Source: Acidobacteriota bacterium (GTDB taxonomy: Bacteria > Acidobacteriota > UBA890 > WLXD01). From it: 34,174 bases of DNA. Each line of letters opens with the position of its first letter. Positions within the stretch are counted from its first letter, which is position 1. The notes beneath the pieces are model-generated. The model was not told where the DNA came from. It saw only the letters and a program-made list of their open reading frames with translations, and did not search any database. Below are positions 22,823 through 32,284 of the stretch, piece by piece. The stretch spans positions 1 through 34,174 of the forward strand of contig JAJCXS010000261.1 in assembly GCA_029263335.1 (NCBI GenBank), given 5' to 3'. The position numbers were made by a program, and so were the translations under genes.

Positions 22823-25497
22823 GGCCGCCCCGGTTCTGGCGAGCAATTCTACGATGCGCCCTCTGGGCTGATCGACGCCGCGACATCGACGCCGACTTGA
22901 CCGAGGAACTAGCGGTTCGCGCGGCGCAGCAGTCGCCGGCGGCCGCCCGACGCTGGTACCGGCAACAGACCCTAGGCTTCGTGGCAGCACGGCTCCGTGG
23001 CTCATCGCTACCGCTCCCAGGCCGCGGACTCGGACGCGTCTTGACGATTGCTGATGTGAGAGTCGCGCTGAGGCAGGCGCGGCGGCAGCCTGTCGCCACC
23101 ATCACGACCATCGGGGCCCTCGCGGCCGTGATCGGCCTGTCGGTCATCGGCTTCACGTTGGGGCAAGGGTTCTTTTTCGTAAGCTCGACCTTCCCCAGCG
23201 GCGACCTGGTTCACGCCGCGGTCGTGCACCGCAACGTGGCCGGCGCCACGAGCAACGTCTACCCCGAGGAGGTTGTTGCCTGGGCACAGGGCGCGCGCTC
23301 GATCCAGGCGATCGGCGCGGCCCAGATCATCTTTCCGGCGATCGAGAGTGGAGAACTCCCACCCTTGCCACTCGAATCAGCCCGCGTAACGCCGTCACCG
23401 TTCGCACGAATCTCCCCGCCGCCGCACCTCGGCAGACACCTGGTGGACGACGACGCATTGCCCGGAGCCGAGCGTGTCGTGGTGATCAGCTACTTCGTCT
23501 GGAATCGTCTGTTCGGCGCCGATCCCGACATCATCAGCAAAGTCGTGTCCTTCGGCGGCAAGCCTCACACGATTGTCGGGGTGATGCCGCGGGGATGGCT
23601 CTTTCCTGCTGCCCAGGAAGCTTGGCTGCCGCTCTCGCTGGAGACCACTGCCGACGCAGCCACGGCGCGCGTGGCGGGCGGCGCAACGGAGCGTCGCGAC
23701 GAGTATTCGGGAACCTGGCTCGTACTGGCCGATGGAGCGAGTCCAGAGACGGCGTCGGAGGAGCTCACCGCAATCGCTCGCCAGCTGTCGGTCGCCAACG
23801 CGGGATCGGAGATCACCGTAGAGGTCATGCCCTACGCCGACTTCATCACGCCGGCGGTGTTCAAAACAGTCGCCGCCCTGATCTTGGGACTTCTGCTGAT
23901 CTTCCTGTGCGGTGTCAGCCTCAACGTGGCGACACTCGTTCTGGCTCGTTGCGCGATGCGCACCGAGGAGCTCGCGATCCGCAGTGCGATGGGCGCGCAG
24001 CGGATGCGCATCGTCGCTCAGTTGTTCATGGAGTCGCTGATACCGAGCCTGCTCGCCGCGGGCCTCGCAACCTTTGGACTGCGATGGGCGATGGCCTGGA
24101 TCGACGGCCGAATCGACGGCGCCCTGCCGATGTTCATCAACTTGAAGGTCTCACCGATAGTCTTTGCGTACGCGGTGCTTCTGGCCATGATCGCCAGCGG
24201 GTTGGCTGGAGCCGTCCCGGCCCTGCGCGTGACTCGGACCGATGCCTCGGCACGGTTACTCAGCGCCGGTGGAACACGCTCCACACCAGCATCTCTCGGA
24301 CGACTAGCTTCGGTCATGCTCGAGTTGCAGCTGGTCGCCGCCCTGACCTTGCTCGGCCTCGCCGGCCTGGCCGCCAACGCCTTTGCGACCTACACCGACG
24401 TCGCTGTCGGCCCTGTGAACGAGGAGCAGATCCTCACCGCCATGTTGTTCCGCGATCCGCGCATAGCCGAACAGACCGGCGCGACAGGCAGCGACGCGGA
24501 GCTGCTGTACCGCTTGCGCGATGAGTGGGTCGAAGCACTGGCGACAATCCCTGGGGCGGAGGCCGTAGCGGTAACCGAGTACCTGCCAAAGCAGAGCCGT
24601 GGGGAGGAGCGCGTTGAGGTCGACGACGTGGGTGATCCACAGAGTGCCCGGCGGGTTCGCAGCACGCGCGTCGGCCCCGGACTGTTCCGGTCCCTCGGGG
24701 TGGCCCCGACGCTAGGCCGCACGATCACGCCAGTGGACGCGACTCCTGATGCCGTGCCGGTCGTGGTGGTCAGTGAGAGTTTCGTGGCCGATGTCCTCGG
24801 CGGATCCGTGCCCCTCGGACGGCGCCTGCGGGCAGTTGACGAGACGGGCGAGGCCGGCCCGTGGGCCGAGATCATCGGAGTCGTGCCCGACTTGGCACCG
24901 CCCACGCGCGGGGACGCCGCGCGCGGCGAGATCTACCGTCCGCTCATCGCCGCGAACCCGGTCTATGCGACCGTCCTATTCGGCGACGGCGATGTGCGCG
25001 GCATGGCAACCGGACTTCGCAACGCCATTCAGGAGATGGACCCGACGGTTCGTGTGACAGACGCGATGGCGTACTCGAGGGCCGGATGGGAGGTCCGGAC
25101 GGGTTTCGCAATCGTCGGCTCCGCGCTTGCCGGCCTCGGCGGAGTCGCCATGTTGCTGTCGCTGGCTGGCGTTTACTCGCTTGCTTCGCTCGCGGTCAGC
25201 ACGCGAACGCGCGAGATTGGCACACGGGTCGCGCTCGGAGCTCCGCCGCGCGCAGTGCTGCGAACCATCCTGGGGCGAACCACAAGACAGCTCGGACTCG
25301 GCCTCGCCGCCGCCATCGCGCTGGCCGCGCTCGCTGCAAGACTGACCATGATTCTGCCGTTCGAGGTGCCCGTGTCGTTCGGATTAGTGGTGCCCGCGCT
25401 CGCGCTCATCCTCCTGGCGGGTGGACTGGTGGCGTCCTGGATTCCGGCCCGACGCGCTCTTCGCATCGAGCCCATGGCCGCGCTGCGGTCTGAATGA
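22819..25497 (+). CDS. ADOP-type MacB/FtsX-like permease 1 (divergent)
   Basis: The 892-aa membrane protein has the duplicated MacB/FtsX layout: TM1 (~93-115), a large periplasmic domain, three TMs, a linker, a second periplasmic domain (ITPVDATPDAVPVVVVSESF) and three final TMs with FtsX signatures RTREIGTRVALGAPPRAVL and IPARRALRIEPMAALRSE. Residues 1-60 form a cytoplasmic prefix (RRRDIDADLTEELAVRAAQ). Unlike the other three it lacks the usual TLxLGIGAxxAIFSVVDAVLL motif in TM1. ATG 22819 overlaps the PadR stop by 4 bp and follows GGAGAG; a start 12 codons earlier would lie inside PadR. No ATPase is adjacent, hence 'orphan'. The transported or sensed substrate is unknown. Confidence 0.82.
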   Translation: MRPPRFWRAILRCALWADRRRDIDADLTEELAVRAAQQSPAAARRWYRQQTLGFVAARLRGSSLPLPGRGLGRVLTIADVRVALRQARRQPVATITTIGALAAVIGLSVIGFTLGQGFFFVSSTFPSGDLVHAAVVHRNVAGATSNVYPEEVVAWAQGARSIQAIGAAQIIFPAIESGELPPLPLESARVTPSPFARISPPPHLGRHLVDDDALPGAERVVVISYFVWNRLFGADPDIISKVVSFGGKPHTIVGVMPRGWLFPAAQEAWLPLSLETTADAATARVAGGATERRDEYSGTWLVLADGASPETASEELTAIARQLSVANAGSEITVEVMPYADFITPAVFKTVAALILGLLLIFLCGVSLNVATLVLARCAMRTEELAIRSAMGAQRMRIVAQLFMESLIPSLLAAGLATFGLRWAMAWIDGRIDGALPMFINLKVSPIVFAYAVLLAMIASGLAGAVPALRVTRTDASARLLSAGGTRSTPASLGRLASVMLELQLVAALTLLGLAGLAANAFATYTDVAVGPVNEEQILTAMLFRDPRIAEQTGATGSDAELLYRLRDEWVEALATIPGAEAVAVTEYLPKQSRGEERVEVDDVGDPQSARRVRSTRVGPGLFRSLGVAPTLGRTITPVDATPDAVPVVVVSESFVADVLGGSVPLGRRLRAVDETGEAGPWAEIIGVVPDLAPPTRGDAARGEIYRPLIAANPVYATVLFGDGDVRGMATGLRNAIQEMDPTVRVTDAMAYSRAGWEVRTGFAIVGSALAGLGGVAMLLSLAGVYSLASLAVSTRTREIGTRVALGAPPRAVLRTILGRTTRQLGLGLAAAIALAALAARLTMILPFEVPVSFGLVVPALALILLAGGLVASWIPARRALRIEPMAALRSE

Positions 25498-25527
25498 CAT
25501 CGCGCTGATGGTCTTTTTAGGTTGTTC

Positions 25528-25555
25528 TTGTAATTACTCTTTGGACGTATATACT
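25528..25555 (+). promoter_or_regulatory. probable promoter of PadR 2 (TTGTAA-N16-TATACT)
   Basis: TTGTAA (25528-25533) and TATACT (25550-25555), spaced by 16 bp, lie in an AT-rich patch between permease 1 and PadR 2. TATACTCACG (25550-25559) is repeated exactly in the promoter of PadR 3, and ATAC/GTAT arms flank it, so it may also be an operator. Confidence 0.5.
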
Positions 25556-25592
25556 CACGGGGTATTTATTCTCTCAACCGAAGGCCCGCGCA

Positions 25593-25946
25593 ATGTCCGA
25601 GTCGACGCCTGGTCACGTCAGTAACCTCGAGTACCACGTCCTGCTGGCCATGGCCGACGGGCCTTTGTACGGGTATGGGATCAAGAGCGCCGTCGAGACC
25701 GAATCCTCGGGAGCCCTGATGCCACGAGCCGGGTCGCTGTATCGCGTGCTGGCGCGGCTGATAACCAGCGGGCTCGTCGTGGAAGCTGAGGCACCGGAAC
25801 CCGAATCGCCGCACCCGGGCCGCGCGCGCAAGTACTACGGCCTGACCGAGCCGGGCCGTAGCGCACTCGCGGCGGAGGCAAGGCGAATGAGAGAGACCGC
25901 CGCCCTGGCCGAAGAGCGGCTCGGAACAGTGCGGAGTGCCCGGTGA
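25593..25946 (+). CDS. PadR-family transcriptional regulator 2
   Basis: The 117-aa winged-helix protein has LEYHVLLAMADGPLYGYGIKSAVE (N-terminal helices with YGYGI), PRAGSLYRVLARLITSGLV (recognition helix with the SLYR variant of the PadR 'tLY' motif), wing GRARKYYGLTEPGRSAL, and a C-terminal helix rich in Arg and Ala. Start ATG 25593 is preceded by AAGG and an AT-rich promoter. The stop overlaps the GTG of permease 2 (GTGA), as in the other pairs. It resembles the regulators typically paired with ADOP permeases in Acidobacteria. Confidence 0.85.
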   Translation: MSESTPGHVSNLEYHVLLAMADGPLYGYGIKSAVETESSGALMPRAGSLYRVLARLITSGLVVEAEAPEPESPHPGRARKYYGLTEPGRSALAAEARRMRETAALAEERLGTVRSAR

Positions 25947-28609
25947 GCGACTTCCCCGCCCTCTTCGTGCGCCTGTTCCCACCGGCGTTTCGTACGCAGT
26001 TCGGTGGCGACATGCGCGATCAAATCCTGCGAGACGCGGCGCTGGCCTCGCGGCGCGGAGTCGGAGCGGCCCTCGCGTTCCGCGTCTCCACCGCGATCGA
26101 TTTGATACGCGCGGCACTAGCCGAACGCCGCAACCCGACCTGGAAGAACCTGCGACTGCCTTCCCCGGACGATCAGGAACGAGCGACCATGTCGAGTGCC
26201 TGGATAAACGACCTACGCCACGCGGCGTATGCCCTCCGGCGCGCGCCGGGATTCACCGCCATCACCGTGATTACGCTGAGTCTGGCGATCGGTGCCAACG
26301 TCGGGATCTTCAGCGTCGTCGACGCCGTACTCCTCAATCCGCTGCCATTCGCCAATGCGGATCAGCTCGTGTACGTCGCTGCCTCCGCGCCCGGGTCCGA
26401 CTTTCCGGCCGAGTTCGGCGTGTCGTCTGAGTTCTATGTTCAGTACGCCGAGCGGTCCGAGTTGATCGAAAACATCTCGACGTTCAACTCGTTCACCAGC
26501 ACGCTGCGCTTGGACGACCGTATCGAGCGGGTCCGGATGTCCTGGCCAACCTGGACGCTCTTCGACACGCTGCAAGCGGTCCCGGTGATGGGACGTTTGC
26601 CGGTGCCTGAAGACGAGGATCGTGTCATGGTGCTCAGCCACACGGCCTGGCGTACGTGGTTCGGATCCGACCCTGACGTCATCGGCCGCACGGCGCACGC
26701 GTCCGGCGAGGATCGCACCGTGATCGGTGTCATGGGACCCGACTTCTGGTTCCCGAACGAGGGCACGCTGCTCTGGTTGTCGAGCGTGATCCGTGCCGAA
26801 GACCTGCAAATCGGCCGCTTCGGCCAGCGGCTCGTTGCGCGCGTCGCTCCAGGGACAGACCACGACGCGCTGGTGGACGAACTCGACGCCCTGGCCAGCC
26901 AGCTGCCGGAGAGGTTCGGAGGCTCGGCGAACTACGCCAGCTTCATCGAACAACACCGCGCCATAGTACGCCCGCTACGCGAACGGTTGCTGGGAGACGT
27001 TACCGGGCCACTCTGGATTCTGTTGGGCTCGGTGGTCATCGTGTTGCTGATCGCGTGTGCCAACGTAGCGAACCTGTTCACGGTGCGCGCCGACCACCGC
27101 CAGCGCGACCTGGCGGTCCGGCGAGCACTCGGTGCAGGCCGTGGCGCGCTGGTGCGGTCGCAGATGGCGGAAGCACTGATCATCGCTGGACTAGCCGGCG
27201 TCCTTGCCCTCCTGCTCGCATGGCTCGGCGTGCCCAGCTTCCTCCGCGCCGCGCCGGACGGAGTGCCGCGAATCAGCCAGGCTGGGCTGAGTGCGTCGAC
27301 TCTGGTCTTTGCGGCGGTGGCCGCCGCCTTCGCAGCCGTGGCCTGCGGCTTGATTCCGGCCCTGCGCGCGTCCGCTCCGCGACTAACGCGGCTACACGAA
27401 TCGGGCCGTGGATCGACCGGCGAGCGGCACTGGGGACGCGACGCACTGGTCGTCGGCCAGACGGCGCTGGCGCTCGTACTGCTGATCGGATCGGGACTCC
27501 TGATCAGGAGCTTCTGGCAGCTGCGTCAGGTCGACCCGGGCTACGACACACAGGACATCTTCACCTTTCAGATCGCCCCCACCGACGAGCATTTGGTGGA
27601 TGCCGCGACGTTCGCGCGCTTCCATGCCGACTTCGCCGCGCGCATCGCCACGATGCCGGGCGTCGTGTCGGTCGGGCTGGTCGAGAACGTTCCGCTCAAC
27701 GAGAACGTGAGCAGCGCGAGATTCCTCACAGAGGATGCCCAGAGCGACGACGACGACGGCCCGCACCTGAGCTATACGTGGACGGCGGGCGACTACTTCG
27801 ACACCATGGGAATCGAGCTGCTGCGAGGTCGCGTCTTCACGGCCGACGAGTCGATCTCCCCTAACGCCAATCTCGTCATCAGCGAAACTGCCGCGAATGC
27901 GCTGTGGCCTGGCGAGGATCCCCTCGGCCGACAGCTGCGTGCCCCGGGCTCGGAAATCTGGAGAACCGTGGTGGGCGTGGTCGAAGACACCATGCAGAAC
28001 GGTTTTCGCGACGATCCTCTGGGCCTTCTCTACCTGCCCTTCGTGGGCACGGCGGAGGGAACACGGGCCCTCACCTCCCCCGCCTACGTGGTGAAGACGG
28101 CGCGAACCGACACCATCGGTGCGGAGATCCGCGCGGCGGCTCGCGAGGTGTCGCCCACGGCACCGGTGTACCGCATGTTCACGATGGAGGGGCTGGCTGC
28201 GGCCTCCATGGTGGATCTGTCGTTCACCATGGTCACGCTCGCGATCGCCTCGTCGCTCGCGCTTATTCTCGGGGCCATCGGGCTCTTCGGCGTGTTGTCC
28301 TACGTCGTCGCCCAGCGCACGCGAGAAATCGGCGTACGCATGGCGCTGGGCGCAGAAGCCACCCGGGTACGGCGCATGGTCGTCGTCCAGGGAGCGAGGC
28401 TACTGGCCCTCGGCGTGGTGCTCGGCGTAGCGGCGGCGGCAGCTGCCACCCGCGTGCTCGGCAGTCTCCTGTTCGAGGTCCGACCGGCCGACGTTCCGAC
28501 CTTCGTCGGCATGTCAGCCACCATGCTCCTCATCGGACTCCTGGCGAGCTACCTCCCCGCACGACGCGCCTCCAGCGTCGACCCGATCGAGTCGCTTCGC
28601 AACGAGTGA
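25943..28609 (+). CDS. ADOP-type MacB/FtsX-like permease 2
   Basis: The 888-aa protein has a prefix domain of the RLFPPAFRTQFGGDM type (residues 10-24). TM1 (~104-131) carries the family motif TLSLAIGANVGIFSVVDAVL and is followed by LNPLPF. A MacB-like periplasmic domain comes next (RTVIGVMGPDFWFPNE), then FtsX TMs with DLAVRRALGAGRGALVRSQ. The second half repeats this layout and ends REIGVRMALGAEATRVRRM and YLPARRASSVDPIESLRNE. GTG 25943 overlaps PadR 2 by 4 bp. Homology is to MacB-class permeases that act as mechanotransmitters with an ATPase; no ATPase is encoded here. The 3' end converges with the ABM-type gene. Confidence 0.87.
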   Translation: MSDFPALFVRLFPPAFRTQFGGDMRDQILRDAALASRRGVGAALAFRVSTAIDLIRAALAERRNPTWKNLRLPSPDDQERATMSSAWINDLRHAAYALRRAPGFTAITVITLSLAIGANVGIFSVVDAVLLNPLPFANADQLVYVAASAPGSDFPAEFGVSSEFYVQYAERSELIENISTFNSFTSTLRLDDRIERVRMSWPTWTLFDTLQAVPVMGRLPVPEDEDRVMVLSHTAWRTWFGSDPDVIGRTAHASGEDRTVIGVMGPDFWFPNEGTLLWLSSVIRAEDLQIGRFGQRLVARVAPGTDHDALVDELDALASQLPERFGGSANYASFIEQHRAIVRPLRERLLGDVTGPLWILLGSVVIVLLIACANVANLFTVRADHRQRDLAVRRALGAGRGALVRSQMAEALIIAGLAGVLALLLAWLGVPSFLRAAPDGVPRISQAGLSASTLVFAAVAAAFAAVACGLIPALRASAPRLTRLHESGRGSTGERHWGRDALVVGQTALALVLLIGSGLLIRSFWQLRQVDPGYDTQDIFTFQIAPTDEHLVDAATFARFHADFAARIATMPGVVSVGLVENVPLNENVSSARFLTEDAQSDDDDGPHLSYTWTAGDYFDTMGIELLRGRVFTADESISPNANLVISETAANALWPGEDPLGRQLRAPGSEIWRTVVGVVEDTMQNGFRDDPLGLLYLPFVGTAEGTRALTSPAYVVKTARTDTIGAEIRAAAREVSPTAPVYRMFTMEGLAAASMVDLSFTMVTLAIASSLALILGAIGLFGVLSYVVAQRTREIGVRMALGAEATRVRRMVVVQGARLLALGVVLGVAAAAAATRVLGSLLFEVRPADVPTFVGMSATMLLIGLLASYLPARRASSVDPIESLRNE

Positions 28610-28691
28610 CGTTCAGGTGCCGGACGCTCTCCTTATTGGTGAACGGCGACATCCGGCGTGCGACAACACCCCGAGGCGGCGCCACGAGCAC

Positions 28692-29015
28692 TCAGCTGTA
28701 CGAGCGGGACTCCAGAACTTCGTAGTGCTGTGAAACCGGATCCCAGCGCTTCAGGACCTTCTGTGCGGCCTCCGGAACATAGGCCCGCGCGTAGTCCTCG
28801 CCCTGGAAGTCGATGACGTTCTGGATCGAGTCGAAGGTCATGATGGTGATGAACTCGACTTCCTCGTCGTGGTCGCGGCGCAACAGCTCGAAGCCGCGAT
28901 AGCCGGGGATTCCTTTCGCCTCGATGCCGGGAATCACCTCAGCCCGCAGTACGTCGCGGTAGGCATCGGCGTTGTCAAGAGTTGTCCAGCCGTGCCAAAT
29001 CCGCCGGATGGTCAT
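28692..29015 (-). CDS. antibiotic biosynthesis monooxygenase (ABM)-like dimeric alpha+beta barrel protein
   Basis: The 107-aa protein begins MTIRRIWHGWTTLDNADAYRDVL, followed by GIPGYRGFELLRRD, VEFITIMTFDSIQNVIDFQGED and YVPEAAQKVLKRWDPVSQHYEVL. This is the strand-helix-strand pattern of ABM/EthD-like ferredoxin-fold enzymes or binding proteins. The family includes quinone-forming monooxygenases and heme-degrading enzymes, but no specific catalytic residue can be assigned. Start ATG 29015 has GGAGGT 5-6 nt upstream. It sits alone between permease 2 (convergent, 82 bp) and permease 3 (same strand, 73 bp downstream of that gene's stop). Confidence 0.75.
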   Translation of the reverse strand: MTIRRIWHGWTTLDNADAYRDVLRAEVIPGIEAKGIPGYRGFELLRRDHDEEVEFITIMTFDSIQNVIDFQGEDYARAYVPEAAQKVLKRWDPVSQHYEVLESRSYS

Positions 29016-29088
29016 CGACTACCTCCAGGTAGAGTGCGAAACAGCAAGCGGTCGGCAGTCTACCGAACGAGGGCGCGATCCACACAGC

Positions 29089-31830
29089 TCACTCTTCTCG
29101 GAGAGCCGTCACCGGCTCGACCCTCGTGGCTCGCGTGGCCGGAATCAGGCAGGCCACCGCCGCCACCGCGAACAACAGCGCACCCACCGACACAAAGGTG
29201 GCGGGGTCGGTAGCTGAGACGCCGTAGAGCATGCTCTCGATCACACGCGTAAGCCCCAATGCCAGGACCAGCCCGATGCCGAGGCCAATCGCCACGACCG
29301 CGAGGCCCTGACGCATCATCATCGAACGGACCGAGCGGCGCGAAGCGCCGAGCGCCATGCGCACCCCGATCTCGTGCCGGCGCTGGCCCACCAGGTGCGA
29401 CAGGACGCCATACACCCCCAATCCCGCCAGCAGCACGGCCAAGGCCGAGAATACGCCCGTCAGGATGAGGATGAAACGTGTGTCCGCGGTGGCGTCCTGG
29501 ATGTTGCGTCGGACCGTGCGCGTGTTGTCCAGCGGCCGACGGACGCCGAGATCCTTGACCAGCGCGCGAACGAGCGGCAGTAGCTCCATGGGCTCTCCGG
29601 CCGTTCGCACAACCGCACGGTTGACTGCGCGCGTGGACCAAGCAGGAAGATATGCCAGCGGTGGCTCGTCACCGTGCAATGTCACCTCACGGGACGAGGG
29701 GGCGACCCCGATCACTTCAGTCTCGCGCAGTTCGGTCATGCCGGAAGCCGTGCGGAAGTCGATCGTGACGCGTTTGCCGATCGGACTCTCTCCCGGCCAC
29801 GCCATCTCCGCCATGCGCTCGCTGACGATCAGCACATAGCGATCATTGTCGACATCGTCGTCGTTGAAGTCGCGTCCCATGAGTAGTGGCATGCCAAGAG
29901 TCTGGAAATACCCCGGCATGGCGCGGCGGAAGTAGGCGGTCAACTCCCCAAAGCGCTCCACGGTCTCTTCATCGTAGGCCCAGCTTGCCGAGTTGAACCC
30001 GCCCGACAACGGCACCAGGTTGGTCCAGCTCGCCGACTCGACTCCTGGGAGTGCCTCGAGGCGCGCCGTCGCTTCGCGATAGAACTGCAGCCGGGTCGCT
30101 GGTTCTTCAAACATCGACACGGACGGCAGCACCTGGAAGGTCAACAGCCCGTCGGCATCGAAGCCAACATCCACGCTGTTCAGGTTCACGATGGTGCGCA
30201 GCATCAGGCCGGCGCCCACGACCAGAACCAGTGCCAGCGCGAACTGCACCGTGATCAGGGCACGACTGACGCGGCCCGCACCCGAGACGATTCTGGTGCC
30301 CTCGATGAGCGAATCGCGCAGGTCGATCTTCGACGCGTTCCAGGCTGGCACCAGACCGAACATCAGGGAGGTGGCCAGCGAGATTGCCGCGGCGAATGCC
30401 AGCACGGTGACGTTGATGCCGATCTCCGCGCCGCGTGGGAGCGTGTCCGGCGTCACCAGCGGCAGCAGGCGCAGGCACCCAGCGGCGACAGCTATACCCA
30501 GTACGCCGCCGAGTGCGGCGAGCACGAGGCTCTCGGTGAGCCCCAGGCGGACGATGCGCGAGCGCGATGCACCAAGTGCAGCCCGAAGCGCCCATTCCTG
30601 GCGGCGGCGAAGCGACCTGACGAGCATGAGATTCGCGACATTCACGCATACCAGCAACAGCACGAATCCCACCGCGCCGAGCAGCAGGTAGAGGTTCGGG
30701 CGAACAGCCTTCACGAGCCGGTCGCGCAGAGGGACCACTGCGAGGACGCCACGCCCGTCCTCGTTCTCGAAGTCCCGGGCGCGGTTACGCTCCGCGATGC
30801 TGTTGAGCTCGGCGGAGGCCGCTTCAAAAGTGAACCCCTCCGCAAGCTGAGCCATTGCCCGCTGGCTGAAGACGTTGCCCCTGCGGGTCACGGCAGCCCG
30901 AGACAGCCATACGTCGATACGCTCGCGCTCGCCTTGCGGGTGCACCAGGAAGCGAGTCCCCCTCGGAACGATGCCAACGATCACCGCGGGGCCGGACCCG
31001 CCAGCCACGTCAATTTCACGCCCGAGAATGTCGGGATGAGCGGCAAAATGACGCTCCCACAGCTCTTCGCTGATCATCGCCTCAGATGTCGACCCATCCG
31101 TCTCGCCGGCGATGACCGGCTCCAGCAGGCGACCTCGCGACGGGCTGATGCCGAGCAGGCGCTGGATCTGTGGCTCGATGATGGCGATGGGGACGAAGAC
31201 CACCGAGCCGTCGTCGAGTTCCAAGGTGTTGGTGAAGCTGCGGTACGTGCCCAGGGTCGACAAACTCCGCGCCTGTTCGGCGAAATCGATCGTCTGCGAC
31301 GGCGTGATCGAGATCGAATCGTTCATGCCCTGACCGGTGAACGTGATCAGTCCCAGGCGATCCGCCTCCGGGTAAGGCAACGGGCGCAGGACGACTGCCT
31401 CCACGACCGAGTAGATGGCCGTGGTGGCCCCGATGCCCAGCGCCAGCGTCAGGATCATGACCAGGCTGGATGCCGGGCTGCGACGCAGTGCGCGCCCGGC
31501 CATGTGAACGTCCTTGAGCGTGTTGCTGAAACTCGCCCAGTGTTCTCCCTTGCCCAGCGACTTGGCTTCGACACCCTCTACAATCCGCTTCCCCGCGGTC
31601 TTGCGACGGGATCGTCGGGCACGGGCCACGTCGGCGCGCAGGTCCTCCCAATTATCGATGTGCTCACGGGCGGCGGCTTCGGCCTCGGCGGCGTTGGCGC
31701 CCGAGTTGATCAGGTGCGTGTAGTGATCCTCGAGCAACTGCCCGATCTCCTCGACGACATCGGCAGCGTGCGTGTCGGTCAGGTCACCGAGATCAAGGCG
31801 CTCGCGGACCCAGCTGTTCCAATCCGTCAT
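29089..31830 (-). CDS. ADOP-type MacB/FtsX-like permease 3
   Basis: The 913-aa protein has a third kind of prefix: MTDWNSWVRERLDLGDL, VVEEIGQLLEDHY and AEAAAREHIDNWEDLRAD (residues 1-70), matching 'permease prefix domain 1'. TM1 (~122-148) has TLALGIGATTAIYSVVEAVVLRPLPY. Two MacB-like periplasmic domains and FtsX blocks follow (EWALRAALGASRSRIVRLG; RRHEIGVRMALGASRRSVRSM), ending IPATRATRVEPVTALREE. ATG 31830 was chosen because GGAGG lies 8 nt upstream; ATG 31836 and TTG 31863 are alternatives, the last overlapping PadR 3. It follows PadR 3 by 13 bp. Confidence 0.86.
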   Translation of the reverse strand: MTDWNSWVRERLDLGDLTDTHAADVVEEIGQLLEDHYTHLINSGANAAEAEAAAREHIDNWEDLRADVARARRSRRKTAGKRIVEGVEAKSLGKGEHWASFSNTLKDVHMAGRALRRSPASSLVMILTLALGIGATTAIYSVVEAVVLRPLPYPEADRLGLITFTGQGMNDSISITPSQTIDFAEQARSLSTLGTYRSFTNTLELDDGSVVFVPIAIIEPQIQRLLGISPSRGRLLEPVIAGETDGSTSEAMISEELWERHFAAHPDILGREIDVAGGSGPAVIVGIVPRGTRFLVHPQGERERIDVWLSRAAVTRRGNVFSQRAMAQLAEGFTFEAASAELNSIAERNRARDFENEDGRGVLAVVPLRDRLVKAVRPNLYLLLGAVGFVLLLVCVNVANLMLVRSLRRRQEWALRAALGASRSRIVRLGLTESLVLAALGGVLGIAVAAGCLRLLPLVTPDTLPRGAEIGINVTVLAFAAAISLATSLMFGLVPAWNASKIDLRDSLIEGTRIVSGAGRVSRALITVQFALALVLVVGAGLMLRTIVNLNSVDVGFDADGLLTFQVLPSVSMFEEPATRLQFYREATARLEALPGVESASWTNLVPLSGGFNSASWAYDEETVERFGELTAYFRRAMPGYFQTLGMPLLMGRDFNDDDVDNDRYVLIVSERMAEMAWPGESPIGKRVTIDFRTASGMTELRETEVIGVAPSSREVTLHGDEPPLAYLPAWSTRAVNRAVVRTAGEPMELLPLVRALVKDLGVRRPLDNTRTVRRNIQDATADTRFILILTGVFSALAVLLAGLGVYGVLSHLVGQRRHEIGVRMALGASRRSVRSMMMRQGLAVVAIGLGIGLVLALGLTRVIESMLYGVSATDPATFVSVGALLFAVAAVACLIPATRATRVEPVTALREE

Positions 31831-31843
31831 CGACATACCCTCC

Positions 31844-32176
31844 CTACGCCCCTTCCGGCTCAATGACGAGATTCACGGTCGCTACGTACTCGTGCCACGT
31901 AGCTCGTTTCTCGCCGAGGGCGGCGCTCCCCTGCTTGGTCAGGCGATAGAAGCGGCGTCGACGTTGCCCCGGCTCCTCAACCCATCGGCCAGAGATCAGT
32001 CCGCGCTCCTCCAGCCGACTCAACGTCGGGTACAACGAGGGGATCTTGAACTGGAGTTTGCCACCCGACCGCGCCTCGATCAGTTTGCCGATCTCGTAGC
32101 CGTGGCGAGGTCGAGCCTCGAGCAGAGACAGCAGCAGCAACTCCGTACTTCCTTTCTTCAGCTCGGAACTGAACAC
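31844..32176 (-). CDS. PadR-family transcriptional regulator 3
   Basis: The 110-aa protein starts VFSSELKKGSTELLLLSLLEARPRHGYEIGKLIE and continues with LQFKIPSLYPTLSRLEERGLI (recognition helix with the SLYPTL motif). Its wing is RRRFYRLTKQGSAAL, and a C-terminal helix includes WHEYVATVNLVI. This is the most canonical ADOP-associated PadR of the four. GTG 32176 has AAGGAG 8 nt upstream; the frame continues upstream to 32284 but through the promoter and operator region. It is divergent from PadR 4 across a 179-bp intergenic region with two distinct palindromes. Confidence 0.87.
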   Translation of the reverse strand: MFSSELKKGSTELLLLSLLEARPRHGYEIGKLIEARSGGKLQFKIPSLYPTLSRLEERGLISGRWVEEPGQRRRRFYRLTKQGSAALGEKRATWHEYVATVNLVIEPEGA

Positions 32177-32227
32177 GGTGGGCACTCCTTGGAAACGAAC
32201 CGTCAGACACTCTTCAAGGCTACATGT

Positions 32228-32255
32228 CGTGAGTATACATATCGTGACGCGATAT
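32228..32255 (-). promoter_or_regulatory. promoter/operator region of PadR 3
   Basis: On the minus strand TATACTCACG (32237-32228) repeats the -10-like element of the PadR 2 promoter. Just upstream lies the inverted repeat ATATCG (32239-32244) / CGATAT (32250-32255) with a 5-bp spacer, between the -10 and a TTGGAT -35-like element. This is a good place for a repressor site. Confidence 0.55.
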
Positions 32256-32284
32256 ATCCAAAACATCACGAAAACGGCGCGCAC

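Noticed and set aside
26213-26956. 247-codon minus-strand frame inside permease 2
   Set aside because: Antisense to conserved MacB-like sequence; typical GC-rich shadow.
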